Below, one piece after another: positions 48,334 through 60,019 of a DNA stretch of 64,000 nucleotides; position 1 is the first letter of the stretch; every line of letters begins with the position of its first letter. The notes under the pieces are model-generated. The model ran no database searches and was not told the DNA's origin. It worked only from the letters and a program-made list of their open reading frames with translations. The DNA lies in contig VDFB02358134.1 in assembly GCA_007258455.2 (NCBI GenBank), positions 212,663,199 through 212,727,198 on the forward strand, in the 5' to 3' direction. Origin of the DNA: Sequoia sempervirens. Its lineage: Eukaryota; Streptophyta; Pinopsida; Cupressales; Cupressaceae. The position numbers and the translations under genes are program-made.

Positions 48334-50309
48334 TGATGAAGGAGCATCCAACGGTGTAGGGAAATATTTTTGAAAAGAGACACTGCAAAAGTCATCTGGG
48401 GTTGTCATTAATGGAAACCCTAGTCAGTAATCCTATCCGCACTTCAGTATTTACTCATACCAAAATTCAGATTGAAGATGTGTGTTAATTGTCAAAGCTA
48501 AAACAGGACATCCGATAGAGTTGTGTACATTCATTCATACATAATTTCTTGTTATCATTTTATGTTGTGGATCTCAAGGAAGGTCTTTTGATGTATGAAC
48601 TATCTTATCCTTAAATCATCAAGCCTCATATTGATTGGTGTGCAAGTTAGAAGATCTGGTTTATTGATTTTCAGTCTAACAATGCAGAAAGGCCAACAGG
48701 GTGATTGTAGTATGTTGTGGATATTTGAGGAATAATTTTTTAAGGTTCTTTGTGTTCAAGCATGGTGTTTTGGGTCCTCACTATGTTGTGGCCAACATTG
48801 GTTGATTTGCATTGATAATTATTTATGGATTGGGCCGTTAGTTTGTACATATTTTATATTTTGTTAAAGCCGACATGTAGTTGATGTAATTCCTAGTCAC
48901 AAATATATATAATCAATTACTTCTATCATTTTGGTGTGTCTTGCTATATGATGCAAAATTCAAAAGGAATATAGATCGATTGTGTGCAGTTTCAATTGCA
49001 CAGAACAAAGATTGGTGATCCAAATTTAAGCAGACAGAGTTTCAAGAGCAAAATCAGACAGTGTGTGAAGAATGCAATTAATGTGCTTAACCAAAACTAT
49101 ACTCAGGCATTAGTAGATGCTATCTCATAGTTCATCCACTCTATATTTTCTATCTATGACTGTAAAACAGTGAGTCTTCTTTTGGGCAGTAAGCCTTTTG
49201 TATTTGAGCAGTGAGCTCTAGGCAGTGTGCCTGAATGCATGTGCACTACATTGTAAACACTTATTTTGAGTATACTCATATTGTGGATTAATCTCCACTG
49301 TGGCTTTTCCCCTAAAATGGTTTCCACATAAAAATCCTTGTGTTATGGTGTTGTGGTTGATTGCTTTTTGCTCTTGCATTTTTCTTTTGGCTCAATGCTA
49401 TAAGTGGTTTAAAGATCAGGTTAATAAAGTTAAATTTTGTAGAACACTAATTCACCCCCTCTTAGTGTTCCTTGATTCCAACAAATCTTGCATCAACCAA
49501 AAAAATTGTTTTCCCTTAATTTATTTAGTTGTTTTGAGTTCCATGATAGCACTTAAGGGGTGTAAGATAGGAAAAAGTCAAAAAAGGTGAAAAATGATCA
49601 CTTACTATTTTGAGTAAGTCGGCCTAAACGGGCTCGTATGGACCTAAAAAATTTACCCCAAGGTGTAGAGTTAAAAAAAAATCTGGTCACAAAAGTATCA
49701 TCTCAATACCCTGCATGGTTTGGGAGATATTGAAGTTTTCGTCCTGAGAAATTTCTCCAATGCAGCTTCAAATTCAAATAGAAAATCCCAGAGGCCCTGA
49801 AACAGTTTGAAAAGTTGACAAACTGACCTCCGATGGGTTTGATGTTGTAGATCTCTTTGAAATCTTTCCAACGATATGTTATAAGAGAAAATCCGACACC
49901 TGGATGAAAATTTATGGCCCCGTGAAGTTGGCCCACTAAAAAGTGAATTTCATTAAAATTTCTTCCTAGGGAAGAAATCAATCAGCAAGACTTTTGGTGC
50001 CAAAACAAAAAGGAAATTTGAACTTTCTAGAACATTCTAGGCTGGTTATTGGGTAAATTAAAAGAGTAAAGTGGGGTTTGTAGACCATGGTTCCATTAGT
50101 GCAGATTGTGGCTTCAAATAATAGATTTTGTTTCCAAAGTTGATTTTGTTGTAATGAATCAATCCCATGAGGCTATAACATGTAAGTTTTAAATCTATAA
50201 TTTCATTTTATGAAAATAATTGAAAGTGATTTATTTTATGTCTCGCATCTTTTGTGTTGGTATCTATTGTCATGTTTTGTGTTGGTTTTGGGTGGCGTAG
50301 CCCTCATCA
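48334..50309 (+). repeat. G2 3' LTR, interrupted by a solo LTR
   Basis: Starts TGATGAAGGAGCATCCAACG, resumes at AATCTTGCATCAACC (49,484) after the insertion, ends CCCTCATCA. Own length about 863 bp, close to the 850 bp of the 5' LTR. Confidence 0.87.
48371..49483 (+). mobile_element. Solo LTR inside the G2 3' LTR (~1.1 kb)
   Basis: Ends CCTTGATTCCAACA. It shares blocks in order with the minus-oriented LTR at 52,991-54,183: GGTTGTCATT near the start, GGGTCCTCACTA.GTTGTGGCC, GAGCAGTGAGCTCTAGGCAGTGTGCCTGAATGCA in parts, and CACTAATTCACCCCCTCTTA near the end. The left border is uncertain (48,361-48,386) and no clean duplication is seen, so the start is approximate. Confidence 0.65.
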
Positions 50310-50314
50310 ATGAG

Positions 50315-50837
50315 GGAACTTCAGAAATTTGTGGACTATCGATGTGACCACATTCATGGAGACTAGCCATGGAATGCCTATTTGTACTTTGAATAGGTCA
50401 GATTCAAGAATCGTAACAAAAGGAACATCAATGGACTTAGGTCCAACTAGGACCATCAAGGAAATAGAACCAATGGGTGATACAGAAGGGCCATTATGAG
50501 TACAGATTGTGGCCCTTGATTCCTCATATTTCTCCTTGTGCAAATAGATAATAAAAAGTGTTTCCTCTATGACAAAATTTGCCTTGTTGGCAAGGTCAAC
50601 CATAACATCGATCACGATGTTACAATTGACTTGAGAAGGGATGTAAAGAGAAGGTTCCCTATTGAGGGGAAAGTCATGTGGTGTTATATTAGGGATCTTA
50701 TATGCATAATTTACAGGAGGAATATGAGTGAATGATGTCATGTTCATGTACTCACAATGACTAAGTTCAAAAGATGTAGGAACAACAATGATCAAGTTAG
50801 AAAAATGATATGGAAAAGGATCTATGTAAATCTGCAA
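50315..50837 (-). pseudogene. G3 protease-like region
   Basis: On minus: SLYIPSQVNCNIVIDVMVDL, SPIGSISLMVLVGPKSIDVP, SDLFKVQIGIPWLVSMNVVT, SIVHKFLKFPH. The arrangement (strand, D-V-x-V, then a G-I-P-W-L turn and a K-F-L-K-F-P ending) resembles the segment after the retropepsin active site in gypsy elements. The reading is cut at the G2 insertion and continues at 35,776. The catalytic D-T/S-G itself is not clear. Confidence 0.5.
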
Positions 50838-51286
50838 TTGGCTATTAGCATTGGCTATAAATTTTTTTCAATTTTTTTATTGCCAATCTAGATGGCACCA
50901 CTATCTATGTGGTCCTATACTACGTGTAGAAGATGCGCACACTGTTGAGGGACATGACCTAGGACATGGTGATATTGACAAAAAAATTGTGCATCATACC
51001 AACTAGGGTATGGTTTATCATCGGGTAGTGGTCTAATTTTGGGAAGAGAAATTAAATTAACTTTTAGCAGTTTTTGAAGAACACTAGTGTAAGATTGAGA
51101 TAGTTTTGTAAAAATATTGTTTCGCCCAATAGTGTTATTTTCGTTAGGAATGAAAACAACATTCGTTATTGCCTTATTCTACTTTTAGCAGTTTTTGAAG
51201 AACACTAGTGTAAGATTGAGATAGTTTTGTAAAAATCTTGTTTCACCTAGTAGTGTTCTTTTCAATAGGAATGGAAACAACATTTG
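50838..51286 (-). other. G3 gag to protease spacer
   Basis: Contains a near-exact ~90-bp tandem duplication (CTTTTAGCAGTTTTTGAAGA-ACACTAGTGTAAGATTGAGA...) at 51,060-51,180 and 51,180-51,300. No clear domain on the minus strand, apart from weak continuation of gag. Confidence 0.55.
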
Positions 51287-52033
51287 TTATTGCCTTATTC
51301 TTTTATACTCCCTCAAAATAGATATAGTTGTATGATTATCGAGATAGGAGGATGAGGAGGAACCCTTGTACGACGTCACCATCTGTTGGTAATCTCTAAG
51401 CATAATACATAGATGAGCGAAGGATGGGTATTTAATTAAAAATACCTTTTCCTTCAATATCGGATGCAAGTTCCCCATGAACACATGTTGAACATCATAT
51501 TCAAGAAAGGAATAAGTGATCTAAGAAAATAGATATTGGTAATGAGAAATGAAGTTAGTCACTCTCTCATGAGCTCCCTGCTTGAAATGAATGAGGTCAG
51601 TGAACGTGACCTTTGGTCCAATATTAGCCTAGAATTGTTGTACTAATTGATTGATCAATTTCTCGAAGATGAAGATGGAGTTGTCAAGAAGGTGTGAAAA
51701 CCCATTCCAACACGGTGTCTTTAAGGGACCGTGTAAATATTTTTCCAACAACTCATCTTGATAGAGAAAATCACTACACATGGTAGTGAATGATGAGACA
51801 TGAATTTGAAGATCACCTTTGTCATTGTACTTGTCAAACTTTGGAAACTCTGAACCTTGGGGAATAGGGACATTTGGAATATTCAGTACCAAGGGGATAC
51901 AAAGATAGTAAGGGTACGAGGTGGAATGAAAAGTGGCATTGGCCAGGCTTTCTAGTTGTGACTAAATTTGACCCATATTTTGCAATAGGGTGTTTAGAAT
52001 GGGATTAGAAAGTAGGGGAGGCTGATTAGTCAT
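51287..52033 (-). pseudogene. G3 gag (broken)
   Basis: Start MTNQPPLLSNPILNTLLQNM (52,033). Then PQGSEFPKFDKYNDKGDLQI, FTTMCSDFLYQDELLEKYLH, GPLKTPCWNGFSHLLDNSIF, LINQLVQQF, a stop, ANIGPKVTFTDLIHFKQGAH, ERVTNFISHYQYLFS, a stop, and FMGNLHPILKEKVFLIKYPS. These match the retrotransposon gag (capsid) domain in order: F-x-K-F/Y-D, the D-E-L-L/L-x-W core and the R-V-x-x-F/Y block. Stops at about 51,985, 51,630 and 51,520. Confidence 0.78.
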
Positions 52034-52819
52034 GGTGGCAGAGGTTCAAGGTGAAGATTTTTGTGGAGAAGGAATGTTGTACCCTAAAGGAGTGTCATAT
52101 ACAAATTGAATCTAGGATTAACAGGGTGGATAGATGCAGTATTCATGTCATCAATGGAAGTCATAGGGGCTATAGAAGGATTGGTGTCCACCATATGCAC
52201 AAATACCTCCAGCATCGAAAGATACAACTAGATACGAGTGATATCCAACTAGGTATCTTAGGGGTGGCTCAAAATCGATGTGTACAAAGGTACATGGGTC
52301 TCAACTATGTTAGATATTGCACACAACAAATCAAGGCCCTTGTGATCTAAGATAAGTAAGTTCCTCTTTCGATTACTTATGACAAGAGCAACTTGGGTGT
52401 ATGTGTTATCACAACTTGGAAAATATTCAAATTCCTTCATCCTTTCCTCTAAAGATTAAACCTACTTAAAGGGAACCCTAAGAAAAGCCTCATACTTCTC
52501 AGAGGATGGAGACTTTATGGGAGAATTTGAAGGGGAAGGACCACCAAACATCAATTGATAGCTAAAAGGATTAGGATTTCTAGAAAACATGGGACCAAGT
52601 CTAGTAGGACTATACATGCCTTGGGGTATGGTAGGCCTTAAGCTTCTTCTTACTACGTGTCCAAAAGTAGTAGATTGAGTTTTAAATCTCATAGAGGAGT
52701 ACTTACAACACACAACCTTTCCATCCTCAAGAAATAAGAGGACTTAAGAGGGCTAAAAGGTTTTTAAAACTTTTAGAATGACAAAAAATTTAGGACAGTT
52801 CATTTCAGGTTCACTAAAA
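52034..52819 (-). other. G3 leader with an upstream open stretch
   Basis: Between the 5' LTR and gag. A minus-strand open stretch (52,462-52,713: RRSLRPTIPQGMYSPTRLGP, SYQLMFGGPSPSNSPIKSPS) precedes gag and may be part of an extended N-terminus or an unrelated reading. The LTR-adjacent bases on minus (TTTTAGTGAACCTG) do not match the initiator-Met primer site used by G2, G4 and the copia. Confidence 0.45.
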
Positions 52820-52840
52820 TGTAGAGGAGGATGTCTGGGA

Positions 52841-55235
52841 TGCAGATCAAGGTGAGAAAACAAAATCTAACCCAACCAACCTTTTACCAAATTTTGAACT
52901 TCTCAAACACAATGCTTTTCCTCACAAATTCACTATTTCCCTAATAGGACAACAAACCCTATTTTTCTCTCATAACTTCCATGTTAGGCCTGTTGGCAAT
53001 ACAAGGGCGAACAACTGAGGGGGGGTGAATCAGTTGTCACAGAAATTCAAAACTTATTCAACTTATTAACCTTATTCTCAGATCTGATTATTAACCATGA
53101 AAACATAAACCATCAACGCATTAGAAACACACATAACACCAAAAAATTTTACGTCGAAACCCTGTTAGGGGAAAAACCATGGTGGAGGTCAGTCCACAAG
53201 ATTATACCCTGTTAAAAGTATAATGAAAATGAAATATGGGAAATGCACATGCATTCAGGAACACTGCCTAGAGCTCACTGCTCAATTACAAAGGAAGACA
53301 CACTGTCTTACAAAGAGATTCAGATTACAACCATCTGGATTTTGAACTGAGAAAATAGCATCTTCTAATGCCTAATTATAGTTCTAATTAAGCACATGAA
53401 CAAATCTTCACTCTTCTCCACTCTTCTTCACACTCATCTCTTCCTTTTAATGATTTAGAACATTATTCATGCACACACACATTCGGCATACCCCCTGCAC
53501 ACTTCAATTCAAATAAACAATCACTTATATATAACCGCAATAAGAAATTTCATCACTACAAGTCAGCCCAAAACATTAAAGATTATCAATGCAAATCAAC
53601 CAAGGTCAGCCACAACTTAGTGAGGACCCCAAAAAACATCTTCAACATGAAAATACTTCAATTAATTTCTCCTTGAAGATCCACAACACGCTACAAACAC
53701 TATGTCGGCCAGGAACAAGAAAAACATGAACATGCAAGAGAAAATCGCCAACCATGAGCACAACGATCAATGCGGACGTGCAAAAAAGATAGAGAATAAT
53801 CTAGAAACATCCACAAGCATCACGAATCACAAGAGAACCATTTGTAGCAACTGCACTAACTGAAATAGCACCATCTTCAATCAGGAACACCAACTGAAGA
53901 AACATAAAAACTATCAGAATGAAAATCTTCATAACTTGATCAAATCTTCATGCGGATCTCTGAAACTTGACATGGATAAACTAGATACACTCAAAAAAAA
54001 AAACCCTTTAGTCCACAACATCTTATCAACAACGTAAAAAAATAACCACCATACTAAAATTCACTTCACCACTGACAACCTACAGCTCATTTATTATAAT
54101 TTTCTCAATATCCTCGACATAGACAACTTCAAATGCATTAATGCTAATAGTGTTGACATCAATGACAACCACAACATCTAACAAGGCCTCCAAACCAGAA
54201 TCCAAAAGATGTTTCAAATACCCATTTTCCTCCTACACAACATATCTCAAATGTAGGGGGGGGGGGGGGGGTTGTTTTGTAACTCAAATCTCTAAAATTG
54301 ATTATCTCGTTTTGGCAAAGGCCTAATTAGGCTTGTTCCAAATAGACACCTATTGGTTCTACACCCTCCCAACCTCCACTCTTCAATCCAACACTTCAAA
54401 CATGTCAAATGTAGCCTGACTCAACTATTCCAACCCTTTCAAAGTACTTTCCAAGATTTTTCATTCAAATCTTAACCTCTATGCATCAAATTTGCTCAAA
54501 AACTAGTGTTTCCAGCCTAGGGCATCATCATACTTGAACAAATTTTCATCTCTTGTAAACACCATTAAACCAAAATATACCCTATCTAACCCCAATCCAC
54601 CATTTTTCAGGCCATTTCACTGGTGGAATGGCTCAAGAATCCATTTTATTCACTCAAACCCCAAAATCAAGGGTTTCTAAACCAGTCATAGAAAATTTTC
54701 TCTAAAAAACTCAAAACCTCATGAAAGAAAATGAGACAAAAACCAAAAGGAATCTAATTCACCACTTTATCAATTCCAATGCATAAAAGTTCACTCCAAG
54801 GCCATACCAAGCTGTACACACCCCTGGAGCAGCAAATCAATGTTCTAATTTGCAAAAACATAGCAATCTTTATTTATTCCTTCAAAGGTACAATCAACTA
54901 GGCTTTGTTTCAACTATCACAAGCTTTTAAAACACCTTCCAGATGGTTTCTAACTAGAATTCAAATTACAACTATCTAACTTCCTTCCATTACAAATGGT
55001 GACCTTTCAAATTCTATTTTTTTCAATTTTTGCAACATGACAACATTTGCAAGATTTGACAACATTTGCAAAATGTAACAACTTGACTCCACAAACCACC
55101 TAGCAACCTAACAAGGACGCAACACACATATGAAATGGTCAAAATGACCTTATTACAAAAAAGATGCAAACCAAAATGAAGAAATGACAAAATTTCCTCA
55201 TGGAGGCATGAAACTGACTAGGTGGTCCTGCACCA
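52841..55235 (-). repeat. G4 3' LTR with nested solo LTR
   Basis: Own parts 52,841-52,990 and 54,189-55,235 (about 1.2 kb) align with 57,656-58,813. A run of G at 54,258-54,270 (GTAGGGGGGG...) replaces GTAGGGCGG of the other copy. Confidence 0.82.
52991..54183 (-). mobile_element. Solo LTR in the G4 3' LTR (1,193 bp)
   Basis: Plus reading TGTTGGCAATACAAGG to ACAACATCTAACA. Exact 5-bp duplication AGGCC on both sides (52,986-52,990 and 54,184-54,188). The other G4 LTR shows the uninterrupted site (CATGTTAGGCATCCAACCC at about 57,800). On minus it is the same family as the solo LTR at 48,371-49,483. Confidence 0.88.
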
Positions 55236-55440
55236 TACTCCCGGGAAAAAAGGAACTCAAGTCCCCTTGAGGACTGTGTAGCAATAGTAAATTCTTGTCC
55301 ACATCATCTTCTGACCTCCAATTGATATCCTCTTGTGGTACACCTTTCCAATGAGCCAAGTACTTCAAGTAAGCATTGTCCCTAGCCTTGTTGAGATCCT
55401 TGGTATGTAGCAATTGCTCTAACTTCATAGGCTGACATGA
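55198..55440 (-). pseudogene. G4 chromodomain remnant
   Basis: On minus: CQPMKLEQLLHTKDLNKARD, NAYLKYLAHWKGVPQEDINW, RSEDDVDKNLLLLHSPQGDL. The order L-x-x-R-x-N-x-x-Y-L-x-x-x-W-K-G-x-P-x-E-D-x-x-W matches the C-terminal chromodomain of plant chromoviruses and the one in G2. Upstream integrase is missing. It ends overlapping the start of the 3' LTR. Confidence 0.75.
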
Positions 55441-55462
55441 TGGATGTTATTTGTCCCTTCCC

Positions 55463-56103
55463 TCATTTGAAAGTTATTGTTGAACCTGCTTGAGTACCTA
55501 AAAATATATCTCCTCCATCCTTCTTATGCACTTTGGATGAACACTTGAGCTTGTCCACCATTCTTTGCAACTTACTCTTAACCTTTTCACTTTTTCCTTT
55601 CATCTCCTCCATTAGATATTTTTCCCCTATAACAACTATTTTCTCAGATTTACCAACCTCTACTATGAAATGACCAACTTTAGGGTTACCACCCTCAAAT
55701 TTACTAACCTTTGAATGACCACTATCCTCTTTGGAAAAAAATGAACAAAACACTATCTCCATCATCACATCAACATGCTTCTTAACCCACTCTTGAATCT
55801 CCACAATCAATTCATCCTTGACCTTCTCAATATATTTTCCCTCCAAAATTGAACCATGCTTCAAAGCTTCTATCTCAATACCTTCAAGGTTAGAAGTGGT
55901 TGCAAGGTCTCTATCCTTCTCTTGTTCTACTTGTATAACTCTTTTCTTCCCACCATCATCACATTATCTTTCTTGGTTTGTTCTTTATCATCTTCTTTCA
56001 AGGGTATCAAAGTAAAAGAGTTTTTATCTTTCTCAATCTCATAGGTGTTGTTCCTACCATCATACATTGCATGCCTATCAAATTTCCAAGGCATACCTAG
56101 CAT
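55463..56103 (-). pseudogene. G4 charged internal reading (unknown)
   Basis: On minus from 55,864: MKHGSILEGKYIEKVKDELI, VEIQEWVKKHVDVMMEIVFC, VSKFEGGNPKVGHFIVEVGK, MEEMKGKSEKVKSKLQRMVD. It lies where the polymerase should begin, after the protease reading. It may be the linker between protease and RT found in this lineage. No enzymatic motif. Confidence 0.5.
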
Positions 56104-57367
56104 CTAATGGCACACATCCATAGGTAACACATCACATAGAATCTTATCTTTGTATCCTCCTATATTAAACTCAACCCAAGCTTGCTCATTTACCAGAACA
56201 CACTGACCCTCATTTAGCCAAGACACTTTATAAGGAGTACCATGTGGTATTCTAGGAAATTTTAATTTCTCAACCATTTCAATGGACACCATATTATCAG
56301 TATTTCTTGAATCAACTACAACCTTACATACCTTTCCCATGCACTTGCAAGTTTTCTTGAAGTGTGATCTTCTTTGTGATGGATCCTTCTCTTCTGATGC
56401 TTTGATGAGTGTTCTTTTGACCATTAATGATTCTCCAACTTCAGGTGCAACATGTTGTGATGTTGAACCCACACTTTCACAATCCTCTCCTTGAGAAATT
56501 TGGTTTCTCCTTTCTCCACTAGTTGAAATAGAAGTTTGTCCTTCATTGCATTTCCAAGCTTGATGTCCAAACTTGTTACATTGATAGCACCTTACAGTAA
56601 ATGCATTAGAACCTCTTCCTTGACAACCAAATCTGCCCCTAAAACTTGATCCACTGCCTCTAAATCCACCTCTCTGATCAACAAATTTTTCTTGACCTTT
56701 ACTTGCATCTTCTTGGTTCTCATACGACTTCCTTGAGTTGGAAAGTGAACCTCTACCTCTAGAGGTGTTGCCTCTACCTCTAACTTGTCTTTCCTGGCTT
56801 CTTTTTAACTTCTCTTATGCTCTAACAACCAATTGGAAACATTCTTCAACCATTCTTGGCGTGGCCATACTCATTTCATCTTGTATATTAAACCTTAGCC
56901 CATTTATATACCTTGCTATCTTTTCAACCTCATCATCAACATGACCTTCTCTAATGCTCAACTTATGAAACTCCTCAATGTATTCCATGACATCCATTTC
57001 TTTTTTCTTGATATTTTGTAGCTTTCTAAAATTTTGTATTCCATAGTCACCAAGAAAGAATTGACTCTTCACTTTAGACACCATCCTATCCCATGAATTG
57101 ATTTTTTCTTTTCCCTTTTTCACTCTCTCATCTTGCACATAATTCCACCAAGTTAGGGAAGGGCCTTTCAACTTAGTCTTATAAAACTTTGCCTTTTTTT
57201 TCATCTGCTACCTCGTATTCAAAATAATTTTCTAGTGCATCAATCCAATCTAACACCTCTTCACCATCCATCTTCCCACCATACATGGGAAATTCCATTT
57301 TCACCTCAGTAGTATCTCCTCTGATAGCCTTCAACATCTTAACAATTCTTCTTTCATCAGGGTCCAA
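56104..57367 (-). pseudogene. G4 gag and protease (one frameshift)
   Basis: From 57,367: MDPDERRIVKMLKAIRGDTT, EVKMEFPMYGGKMDGEEVLD, WIDALENYFEYEVADEKK, then after a shift near 57,190 AKFYKTKLKGPSLTWWNYVQ, KEKINSWDRMVSKVKSQFFL, ARYINGLRFNIQDEMSMATP. A TAA (56,815) precedes an Arg/Gly-rich region and an intact CCHC knuckle CYQCNKFGHQAWKC (~56,580). The protease region has CKVVVDSRNTDNMVSIEMVE (altered active-site Asp-Gly-x-Ser), then TPYKVSWLNEGQCVLVNEQA, WVEFNIGGYKDKILCDVLPM and DVCH. Related throughout to G2. Confidence 0.82.
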
Positions 57368-57637
57368 CTCATCATCACCTTGGACTCCTCTTGGAGGATT
57401 TTCATTCTCACCCTCTTCCTCTTCCTCTCAATCACTCTCATCTATAGTGGCCTTACCTCTTCTTTGGTTTGTTTCCAATGTTGCAAGTCTGGCTAAAACA
57501 ACTTCTTGAGACTCCTTCATCATTCTTATTTCTCTAGCAATGACTGCACTACCCTTTGGAGGCATCTTTCCTTCTTCAAATTGTAACTTTTCCTTCTTCA
57601 AACTTCAACCTTTTTCCCTCAAAATATCAAAACCTAT

Positions 57638-57649
57638 GCTCTGATACCA
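57638..57649 (-). promoter_or_regulatory. G4 primer binding site
   Basis: On minus: TGGTATCAGAGC, six bases after the LTR end CTTCTCTACA. Initiator-Met-tRNA type. Confidence 0.88.
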
Positions 57650-57655
57650 ATTTTA

Positions 57656-58813
57656 TGTAGAGAAGGGTGATAAAACACAATCTAACCCAACCAACCTTTT
57701 ACCAAAGTCTGAACTCCTCAAACACAATGCTTTTCCTCACAAATTCACTATTTCCCTAGTAGGATAGCAAACCCTTTTTTTCTCTCATAACTTCCATGTT
57801 AGGCATCCAACCCAAAATCTAGAAGATGTTTCAGATACCCATTTTCCTCTTACACAACATATCTCAAACGTAGGGCGGTTTTTTTGTAACTCAAATCTCT
57901 AAAATTGACTATCCTGTTTTGGCAAAGGCCTAATTAGGCTTGTTCCAAATAGACACCTATTGGTTCTACACCCTCCCAACCTCCACTCTTCAATCCAACA
58001 CTTCAAACATATCAAATGTATCCTACCTCAACTATTCCAACCCTTTCAAAGCACTTTCTAAGAGTTTTCATTCAAACCCTAACCTCTATGCATCAAATTT
58101 GTTCAAAAACTAGTGTTTTCATCCTAAGGCATCATCATACTTGCCAAATTCTTCTCCCCTGCTCCTGCAAACACCATGAAACCAAAATATACCCTATCTA
58201 ATCCCATTCCACTGGTTTTAAGGCCATTTCACCAATGGAATGGCCCAAGAATCCATTTTATTCACTCAACCCCCAAAATCAAGGGTTTCTAAACTAGTCT
58301 TAGAAAATTTTCTCTAAAAAACTCAAAACTTGATGAAAACAAATGAGACAAAAACCAAAAGGAAGCTAATTCACCACTTTATCAAATACAATGCATAAAA
58401 CTTCACTCCAAGTTCGTACCAGGCTATACACACCCCTGGAGCAGCAAATCAATGTTCTAATTTGCAAAAACAGAGTAGTCTTTATTGATTCCTTCAAAGG
58501 TATGTTTCAACCATCACAAGCTTTTAAAACACCTTCCAAATGGTTTCTAACTGACATTCAAATTACAACTATCTAACTTCCTTCCATTACAACCAGTGAC
58601 CTTTCAAATTCTGTTTTTCGCAATTTTTGCAGCATGACAACATTTGCAAAATGTAACAACTTGACCCCACACACCACCTAGCAACCTAACAAGGACTCAA
58701 CACACATATGAAATGGTCAAAATGATCTTATTACAAAAGAGATACAAACCAAAACCAATAAATGACAAAATTGCCTCATGGAGGCATGAAACTGACTAGG
58801 TGCTCCTACACCA
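57656..58813 (-). repeat. G4 5' LTR (1,158 bp)
   Basis: Plus reading TGTAGAGAAGGGTGATAAAA to GTGCTCCTACACCA. Matches the 3' LTR parts. Confidence 0.87.
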
Positions 58814-60019
58814 ATTTGACTCCCTTAAGACGACAAGGGCTCAAGGAGAAAATTTCCCTCAACTACATCAATTGCCAAAGATAAAGTGACAAAATAAGAT
58901 GGTGAAGTTTTTTTACTTATGTTTTTACGTTAAATTAAAAAGTGGGAGTTATAGAAATAAAAAGAGTAGATCACAAAATTCTTCTAGATAGTCTAACGAG
59001 CTCTCGACCAAGGATGACAACATGGTGTGTAGATGTCCCCATGGCATGCTAGCATCTTGTATGAACTAAAAATTGAGAACGTACTAGAAAAAACAAAGTG
59101 ACTACTATTATGATTGCTAAGAACTTTGAAGAATGCAAGGAATAAAACAAAAAATAACAGAGCTTAAGTAAAGAAAACTAAATGAAATGTAGATTAAGTG
59201 GTATATAGATGATAAAAGGAAGGAAGAGAAAGAAAGCACTCACAATGAGCCAAGTAATGAAGTCTTTGATGAAGAGATATCTTCAATACCTACACACATA
59301 GGACTGAGGGAGAATATTGGGACTATTTAGGGGCTTGCCTTAGTCAAACCCTCGTTTCGGTGTTTCCACCTCCATGAACAACCAAACGAAATGGGTAGAA
59401 GATGAAATAGACATGATAAACACAAGATAAAAATGATAGAATCACATGCTAACTAGGTTAAATGATAATGCAACAAATAAATCATGGTTACCCTCTTTTA
59501 GCAAGATGACAATACTGAAAAGAAGAGATTGTGGTCCCCAAGCTTGAAAGAGCAATGTGAAGTCTCTTATGAGAGCAAGAAAATGCAAAAAAGGTGATAG
59601 AATGAAGCGGCTATGATGTAGAAAGAATAAGAGAAAATGGAAAATCCCTAAGAGAGATTGAAGAATGAATCCTAGAGAGAGGAAAAATGAAGTTTTTGAG
59701 AAGGTATATGCATACAAGGGTCGTCCCAATGTACCTATGAGCGAACATAGGTGTTATGTTTGTTGGTAGGTGGAAAATGTAATGTCTTAATGTTTGTTGT
59801 AGTCGAGAATCTATTTAGGACTTGTGTGCAACACACAGACGTGAACATGACATGCGTTCGTCTGAGGAATAAATTTACCTTAATTGTTGAGAACGAAAGG
59901 GTTAAGGATTAAATTAAGGTTGGATGAAAAGGGATATTACATTATCAAATTTAATTTATGTAAAGGGGAGGTTTATGGAATGTGAAATTGCATAGGATAC
60001 AATTTTCAACATTACATAT

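Larger units (their letters stand above)
35782..50309 (+). mobile_element. G2: Ty3/gypsy chromovirus with three nested insertions
   Basis: LTRs start TGATG(C/A)AGGAGCATCCAA and end CCCTCATCA. The flanks share ATGAG (35,777-35,781 and 50,310-50,314). A primer site follows the 5' LTR. The order is gag, protease, reverse transcriptase, RNase H, integrase and a C-terminal chromodomain, all plus strand. Nested inside are a copia element (39,369-44,960), a solo LTR (45,006-46,495) and a solo LTR in the 3' LTR (about 48,371-49,483). Without them the element is about 7.3 kb. Many stops, mostly explicable as C-to-T, show it is dead. It sits in G3, opposite to G3's direction. Confidence 0.9.
52841..58813 (-). 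mobile_element. G4: internally deleted chromovirus (gag-pro-chromodomain only)
   Basis: LTRs at 52,841-55,235 (3', enlarged by a solo LTR) and 57,656-58,813 (5'), both minus. They share for instance CAACCAACCTTTTACCAAA, CTCATAACTTCCATGTTAGGC, AATTGA(C/T)TATC...GTTTTGGCAAAGGCCTAA and ATGGAGGCATGAAACTGACT. The primer site is next to the 5' LTR. The internal region is only about 2.4 kb: gag with zinc knuckle, protease, then a charged region, then a chromodomain at the C-terminal end. Reverse transcriptase, RNase H and integrase core are absent. A target duplication is not clean (left flank TGGGA, right flank ATTTG). Confidence 0.85.
52820..60016 (-). repeat. G3 5' LTR, interrupted by G4
   Basis: Plus-strand reading starts TGTAGAGGAG (52,820), is cut at about 52,840 by G4, resumes ATTTGACTCCCTTAAGACGA (58,814) and ends AACATTACA (60,016), followed by the TATTG duplication. 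Own length about 1.22 kb. This copy keeps the uninterrupted target site of the 17.4-kb transposon (TAAA at 59,179-59,182). Confidence 0.8.
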
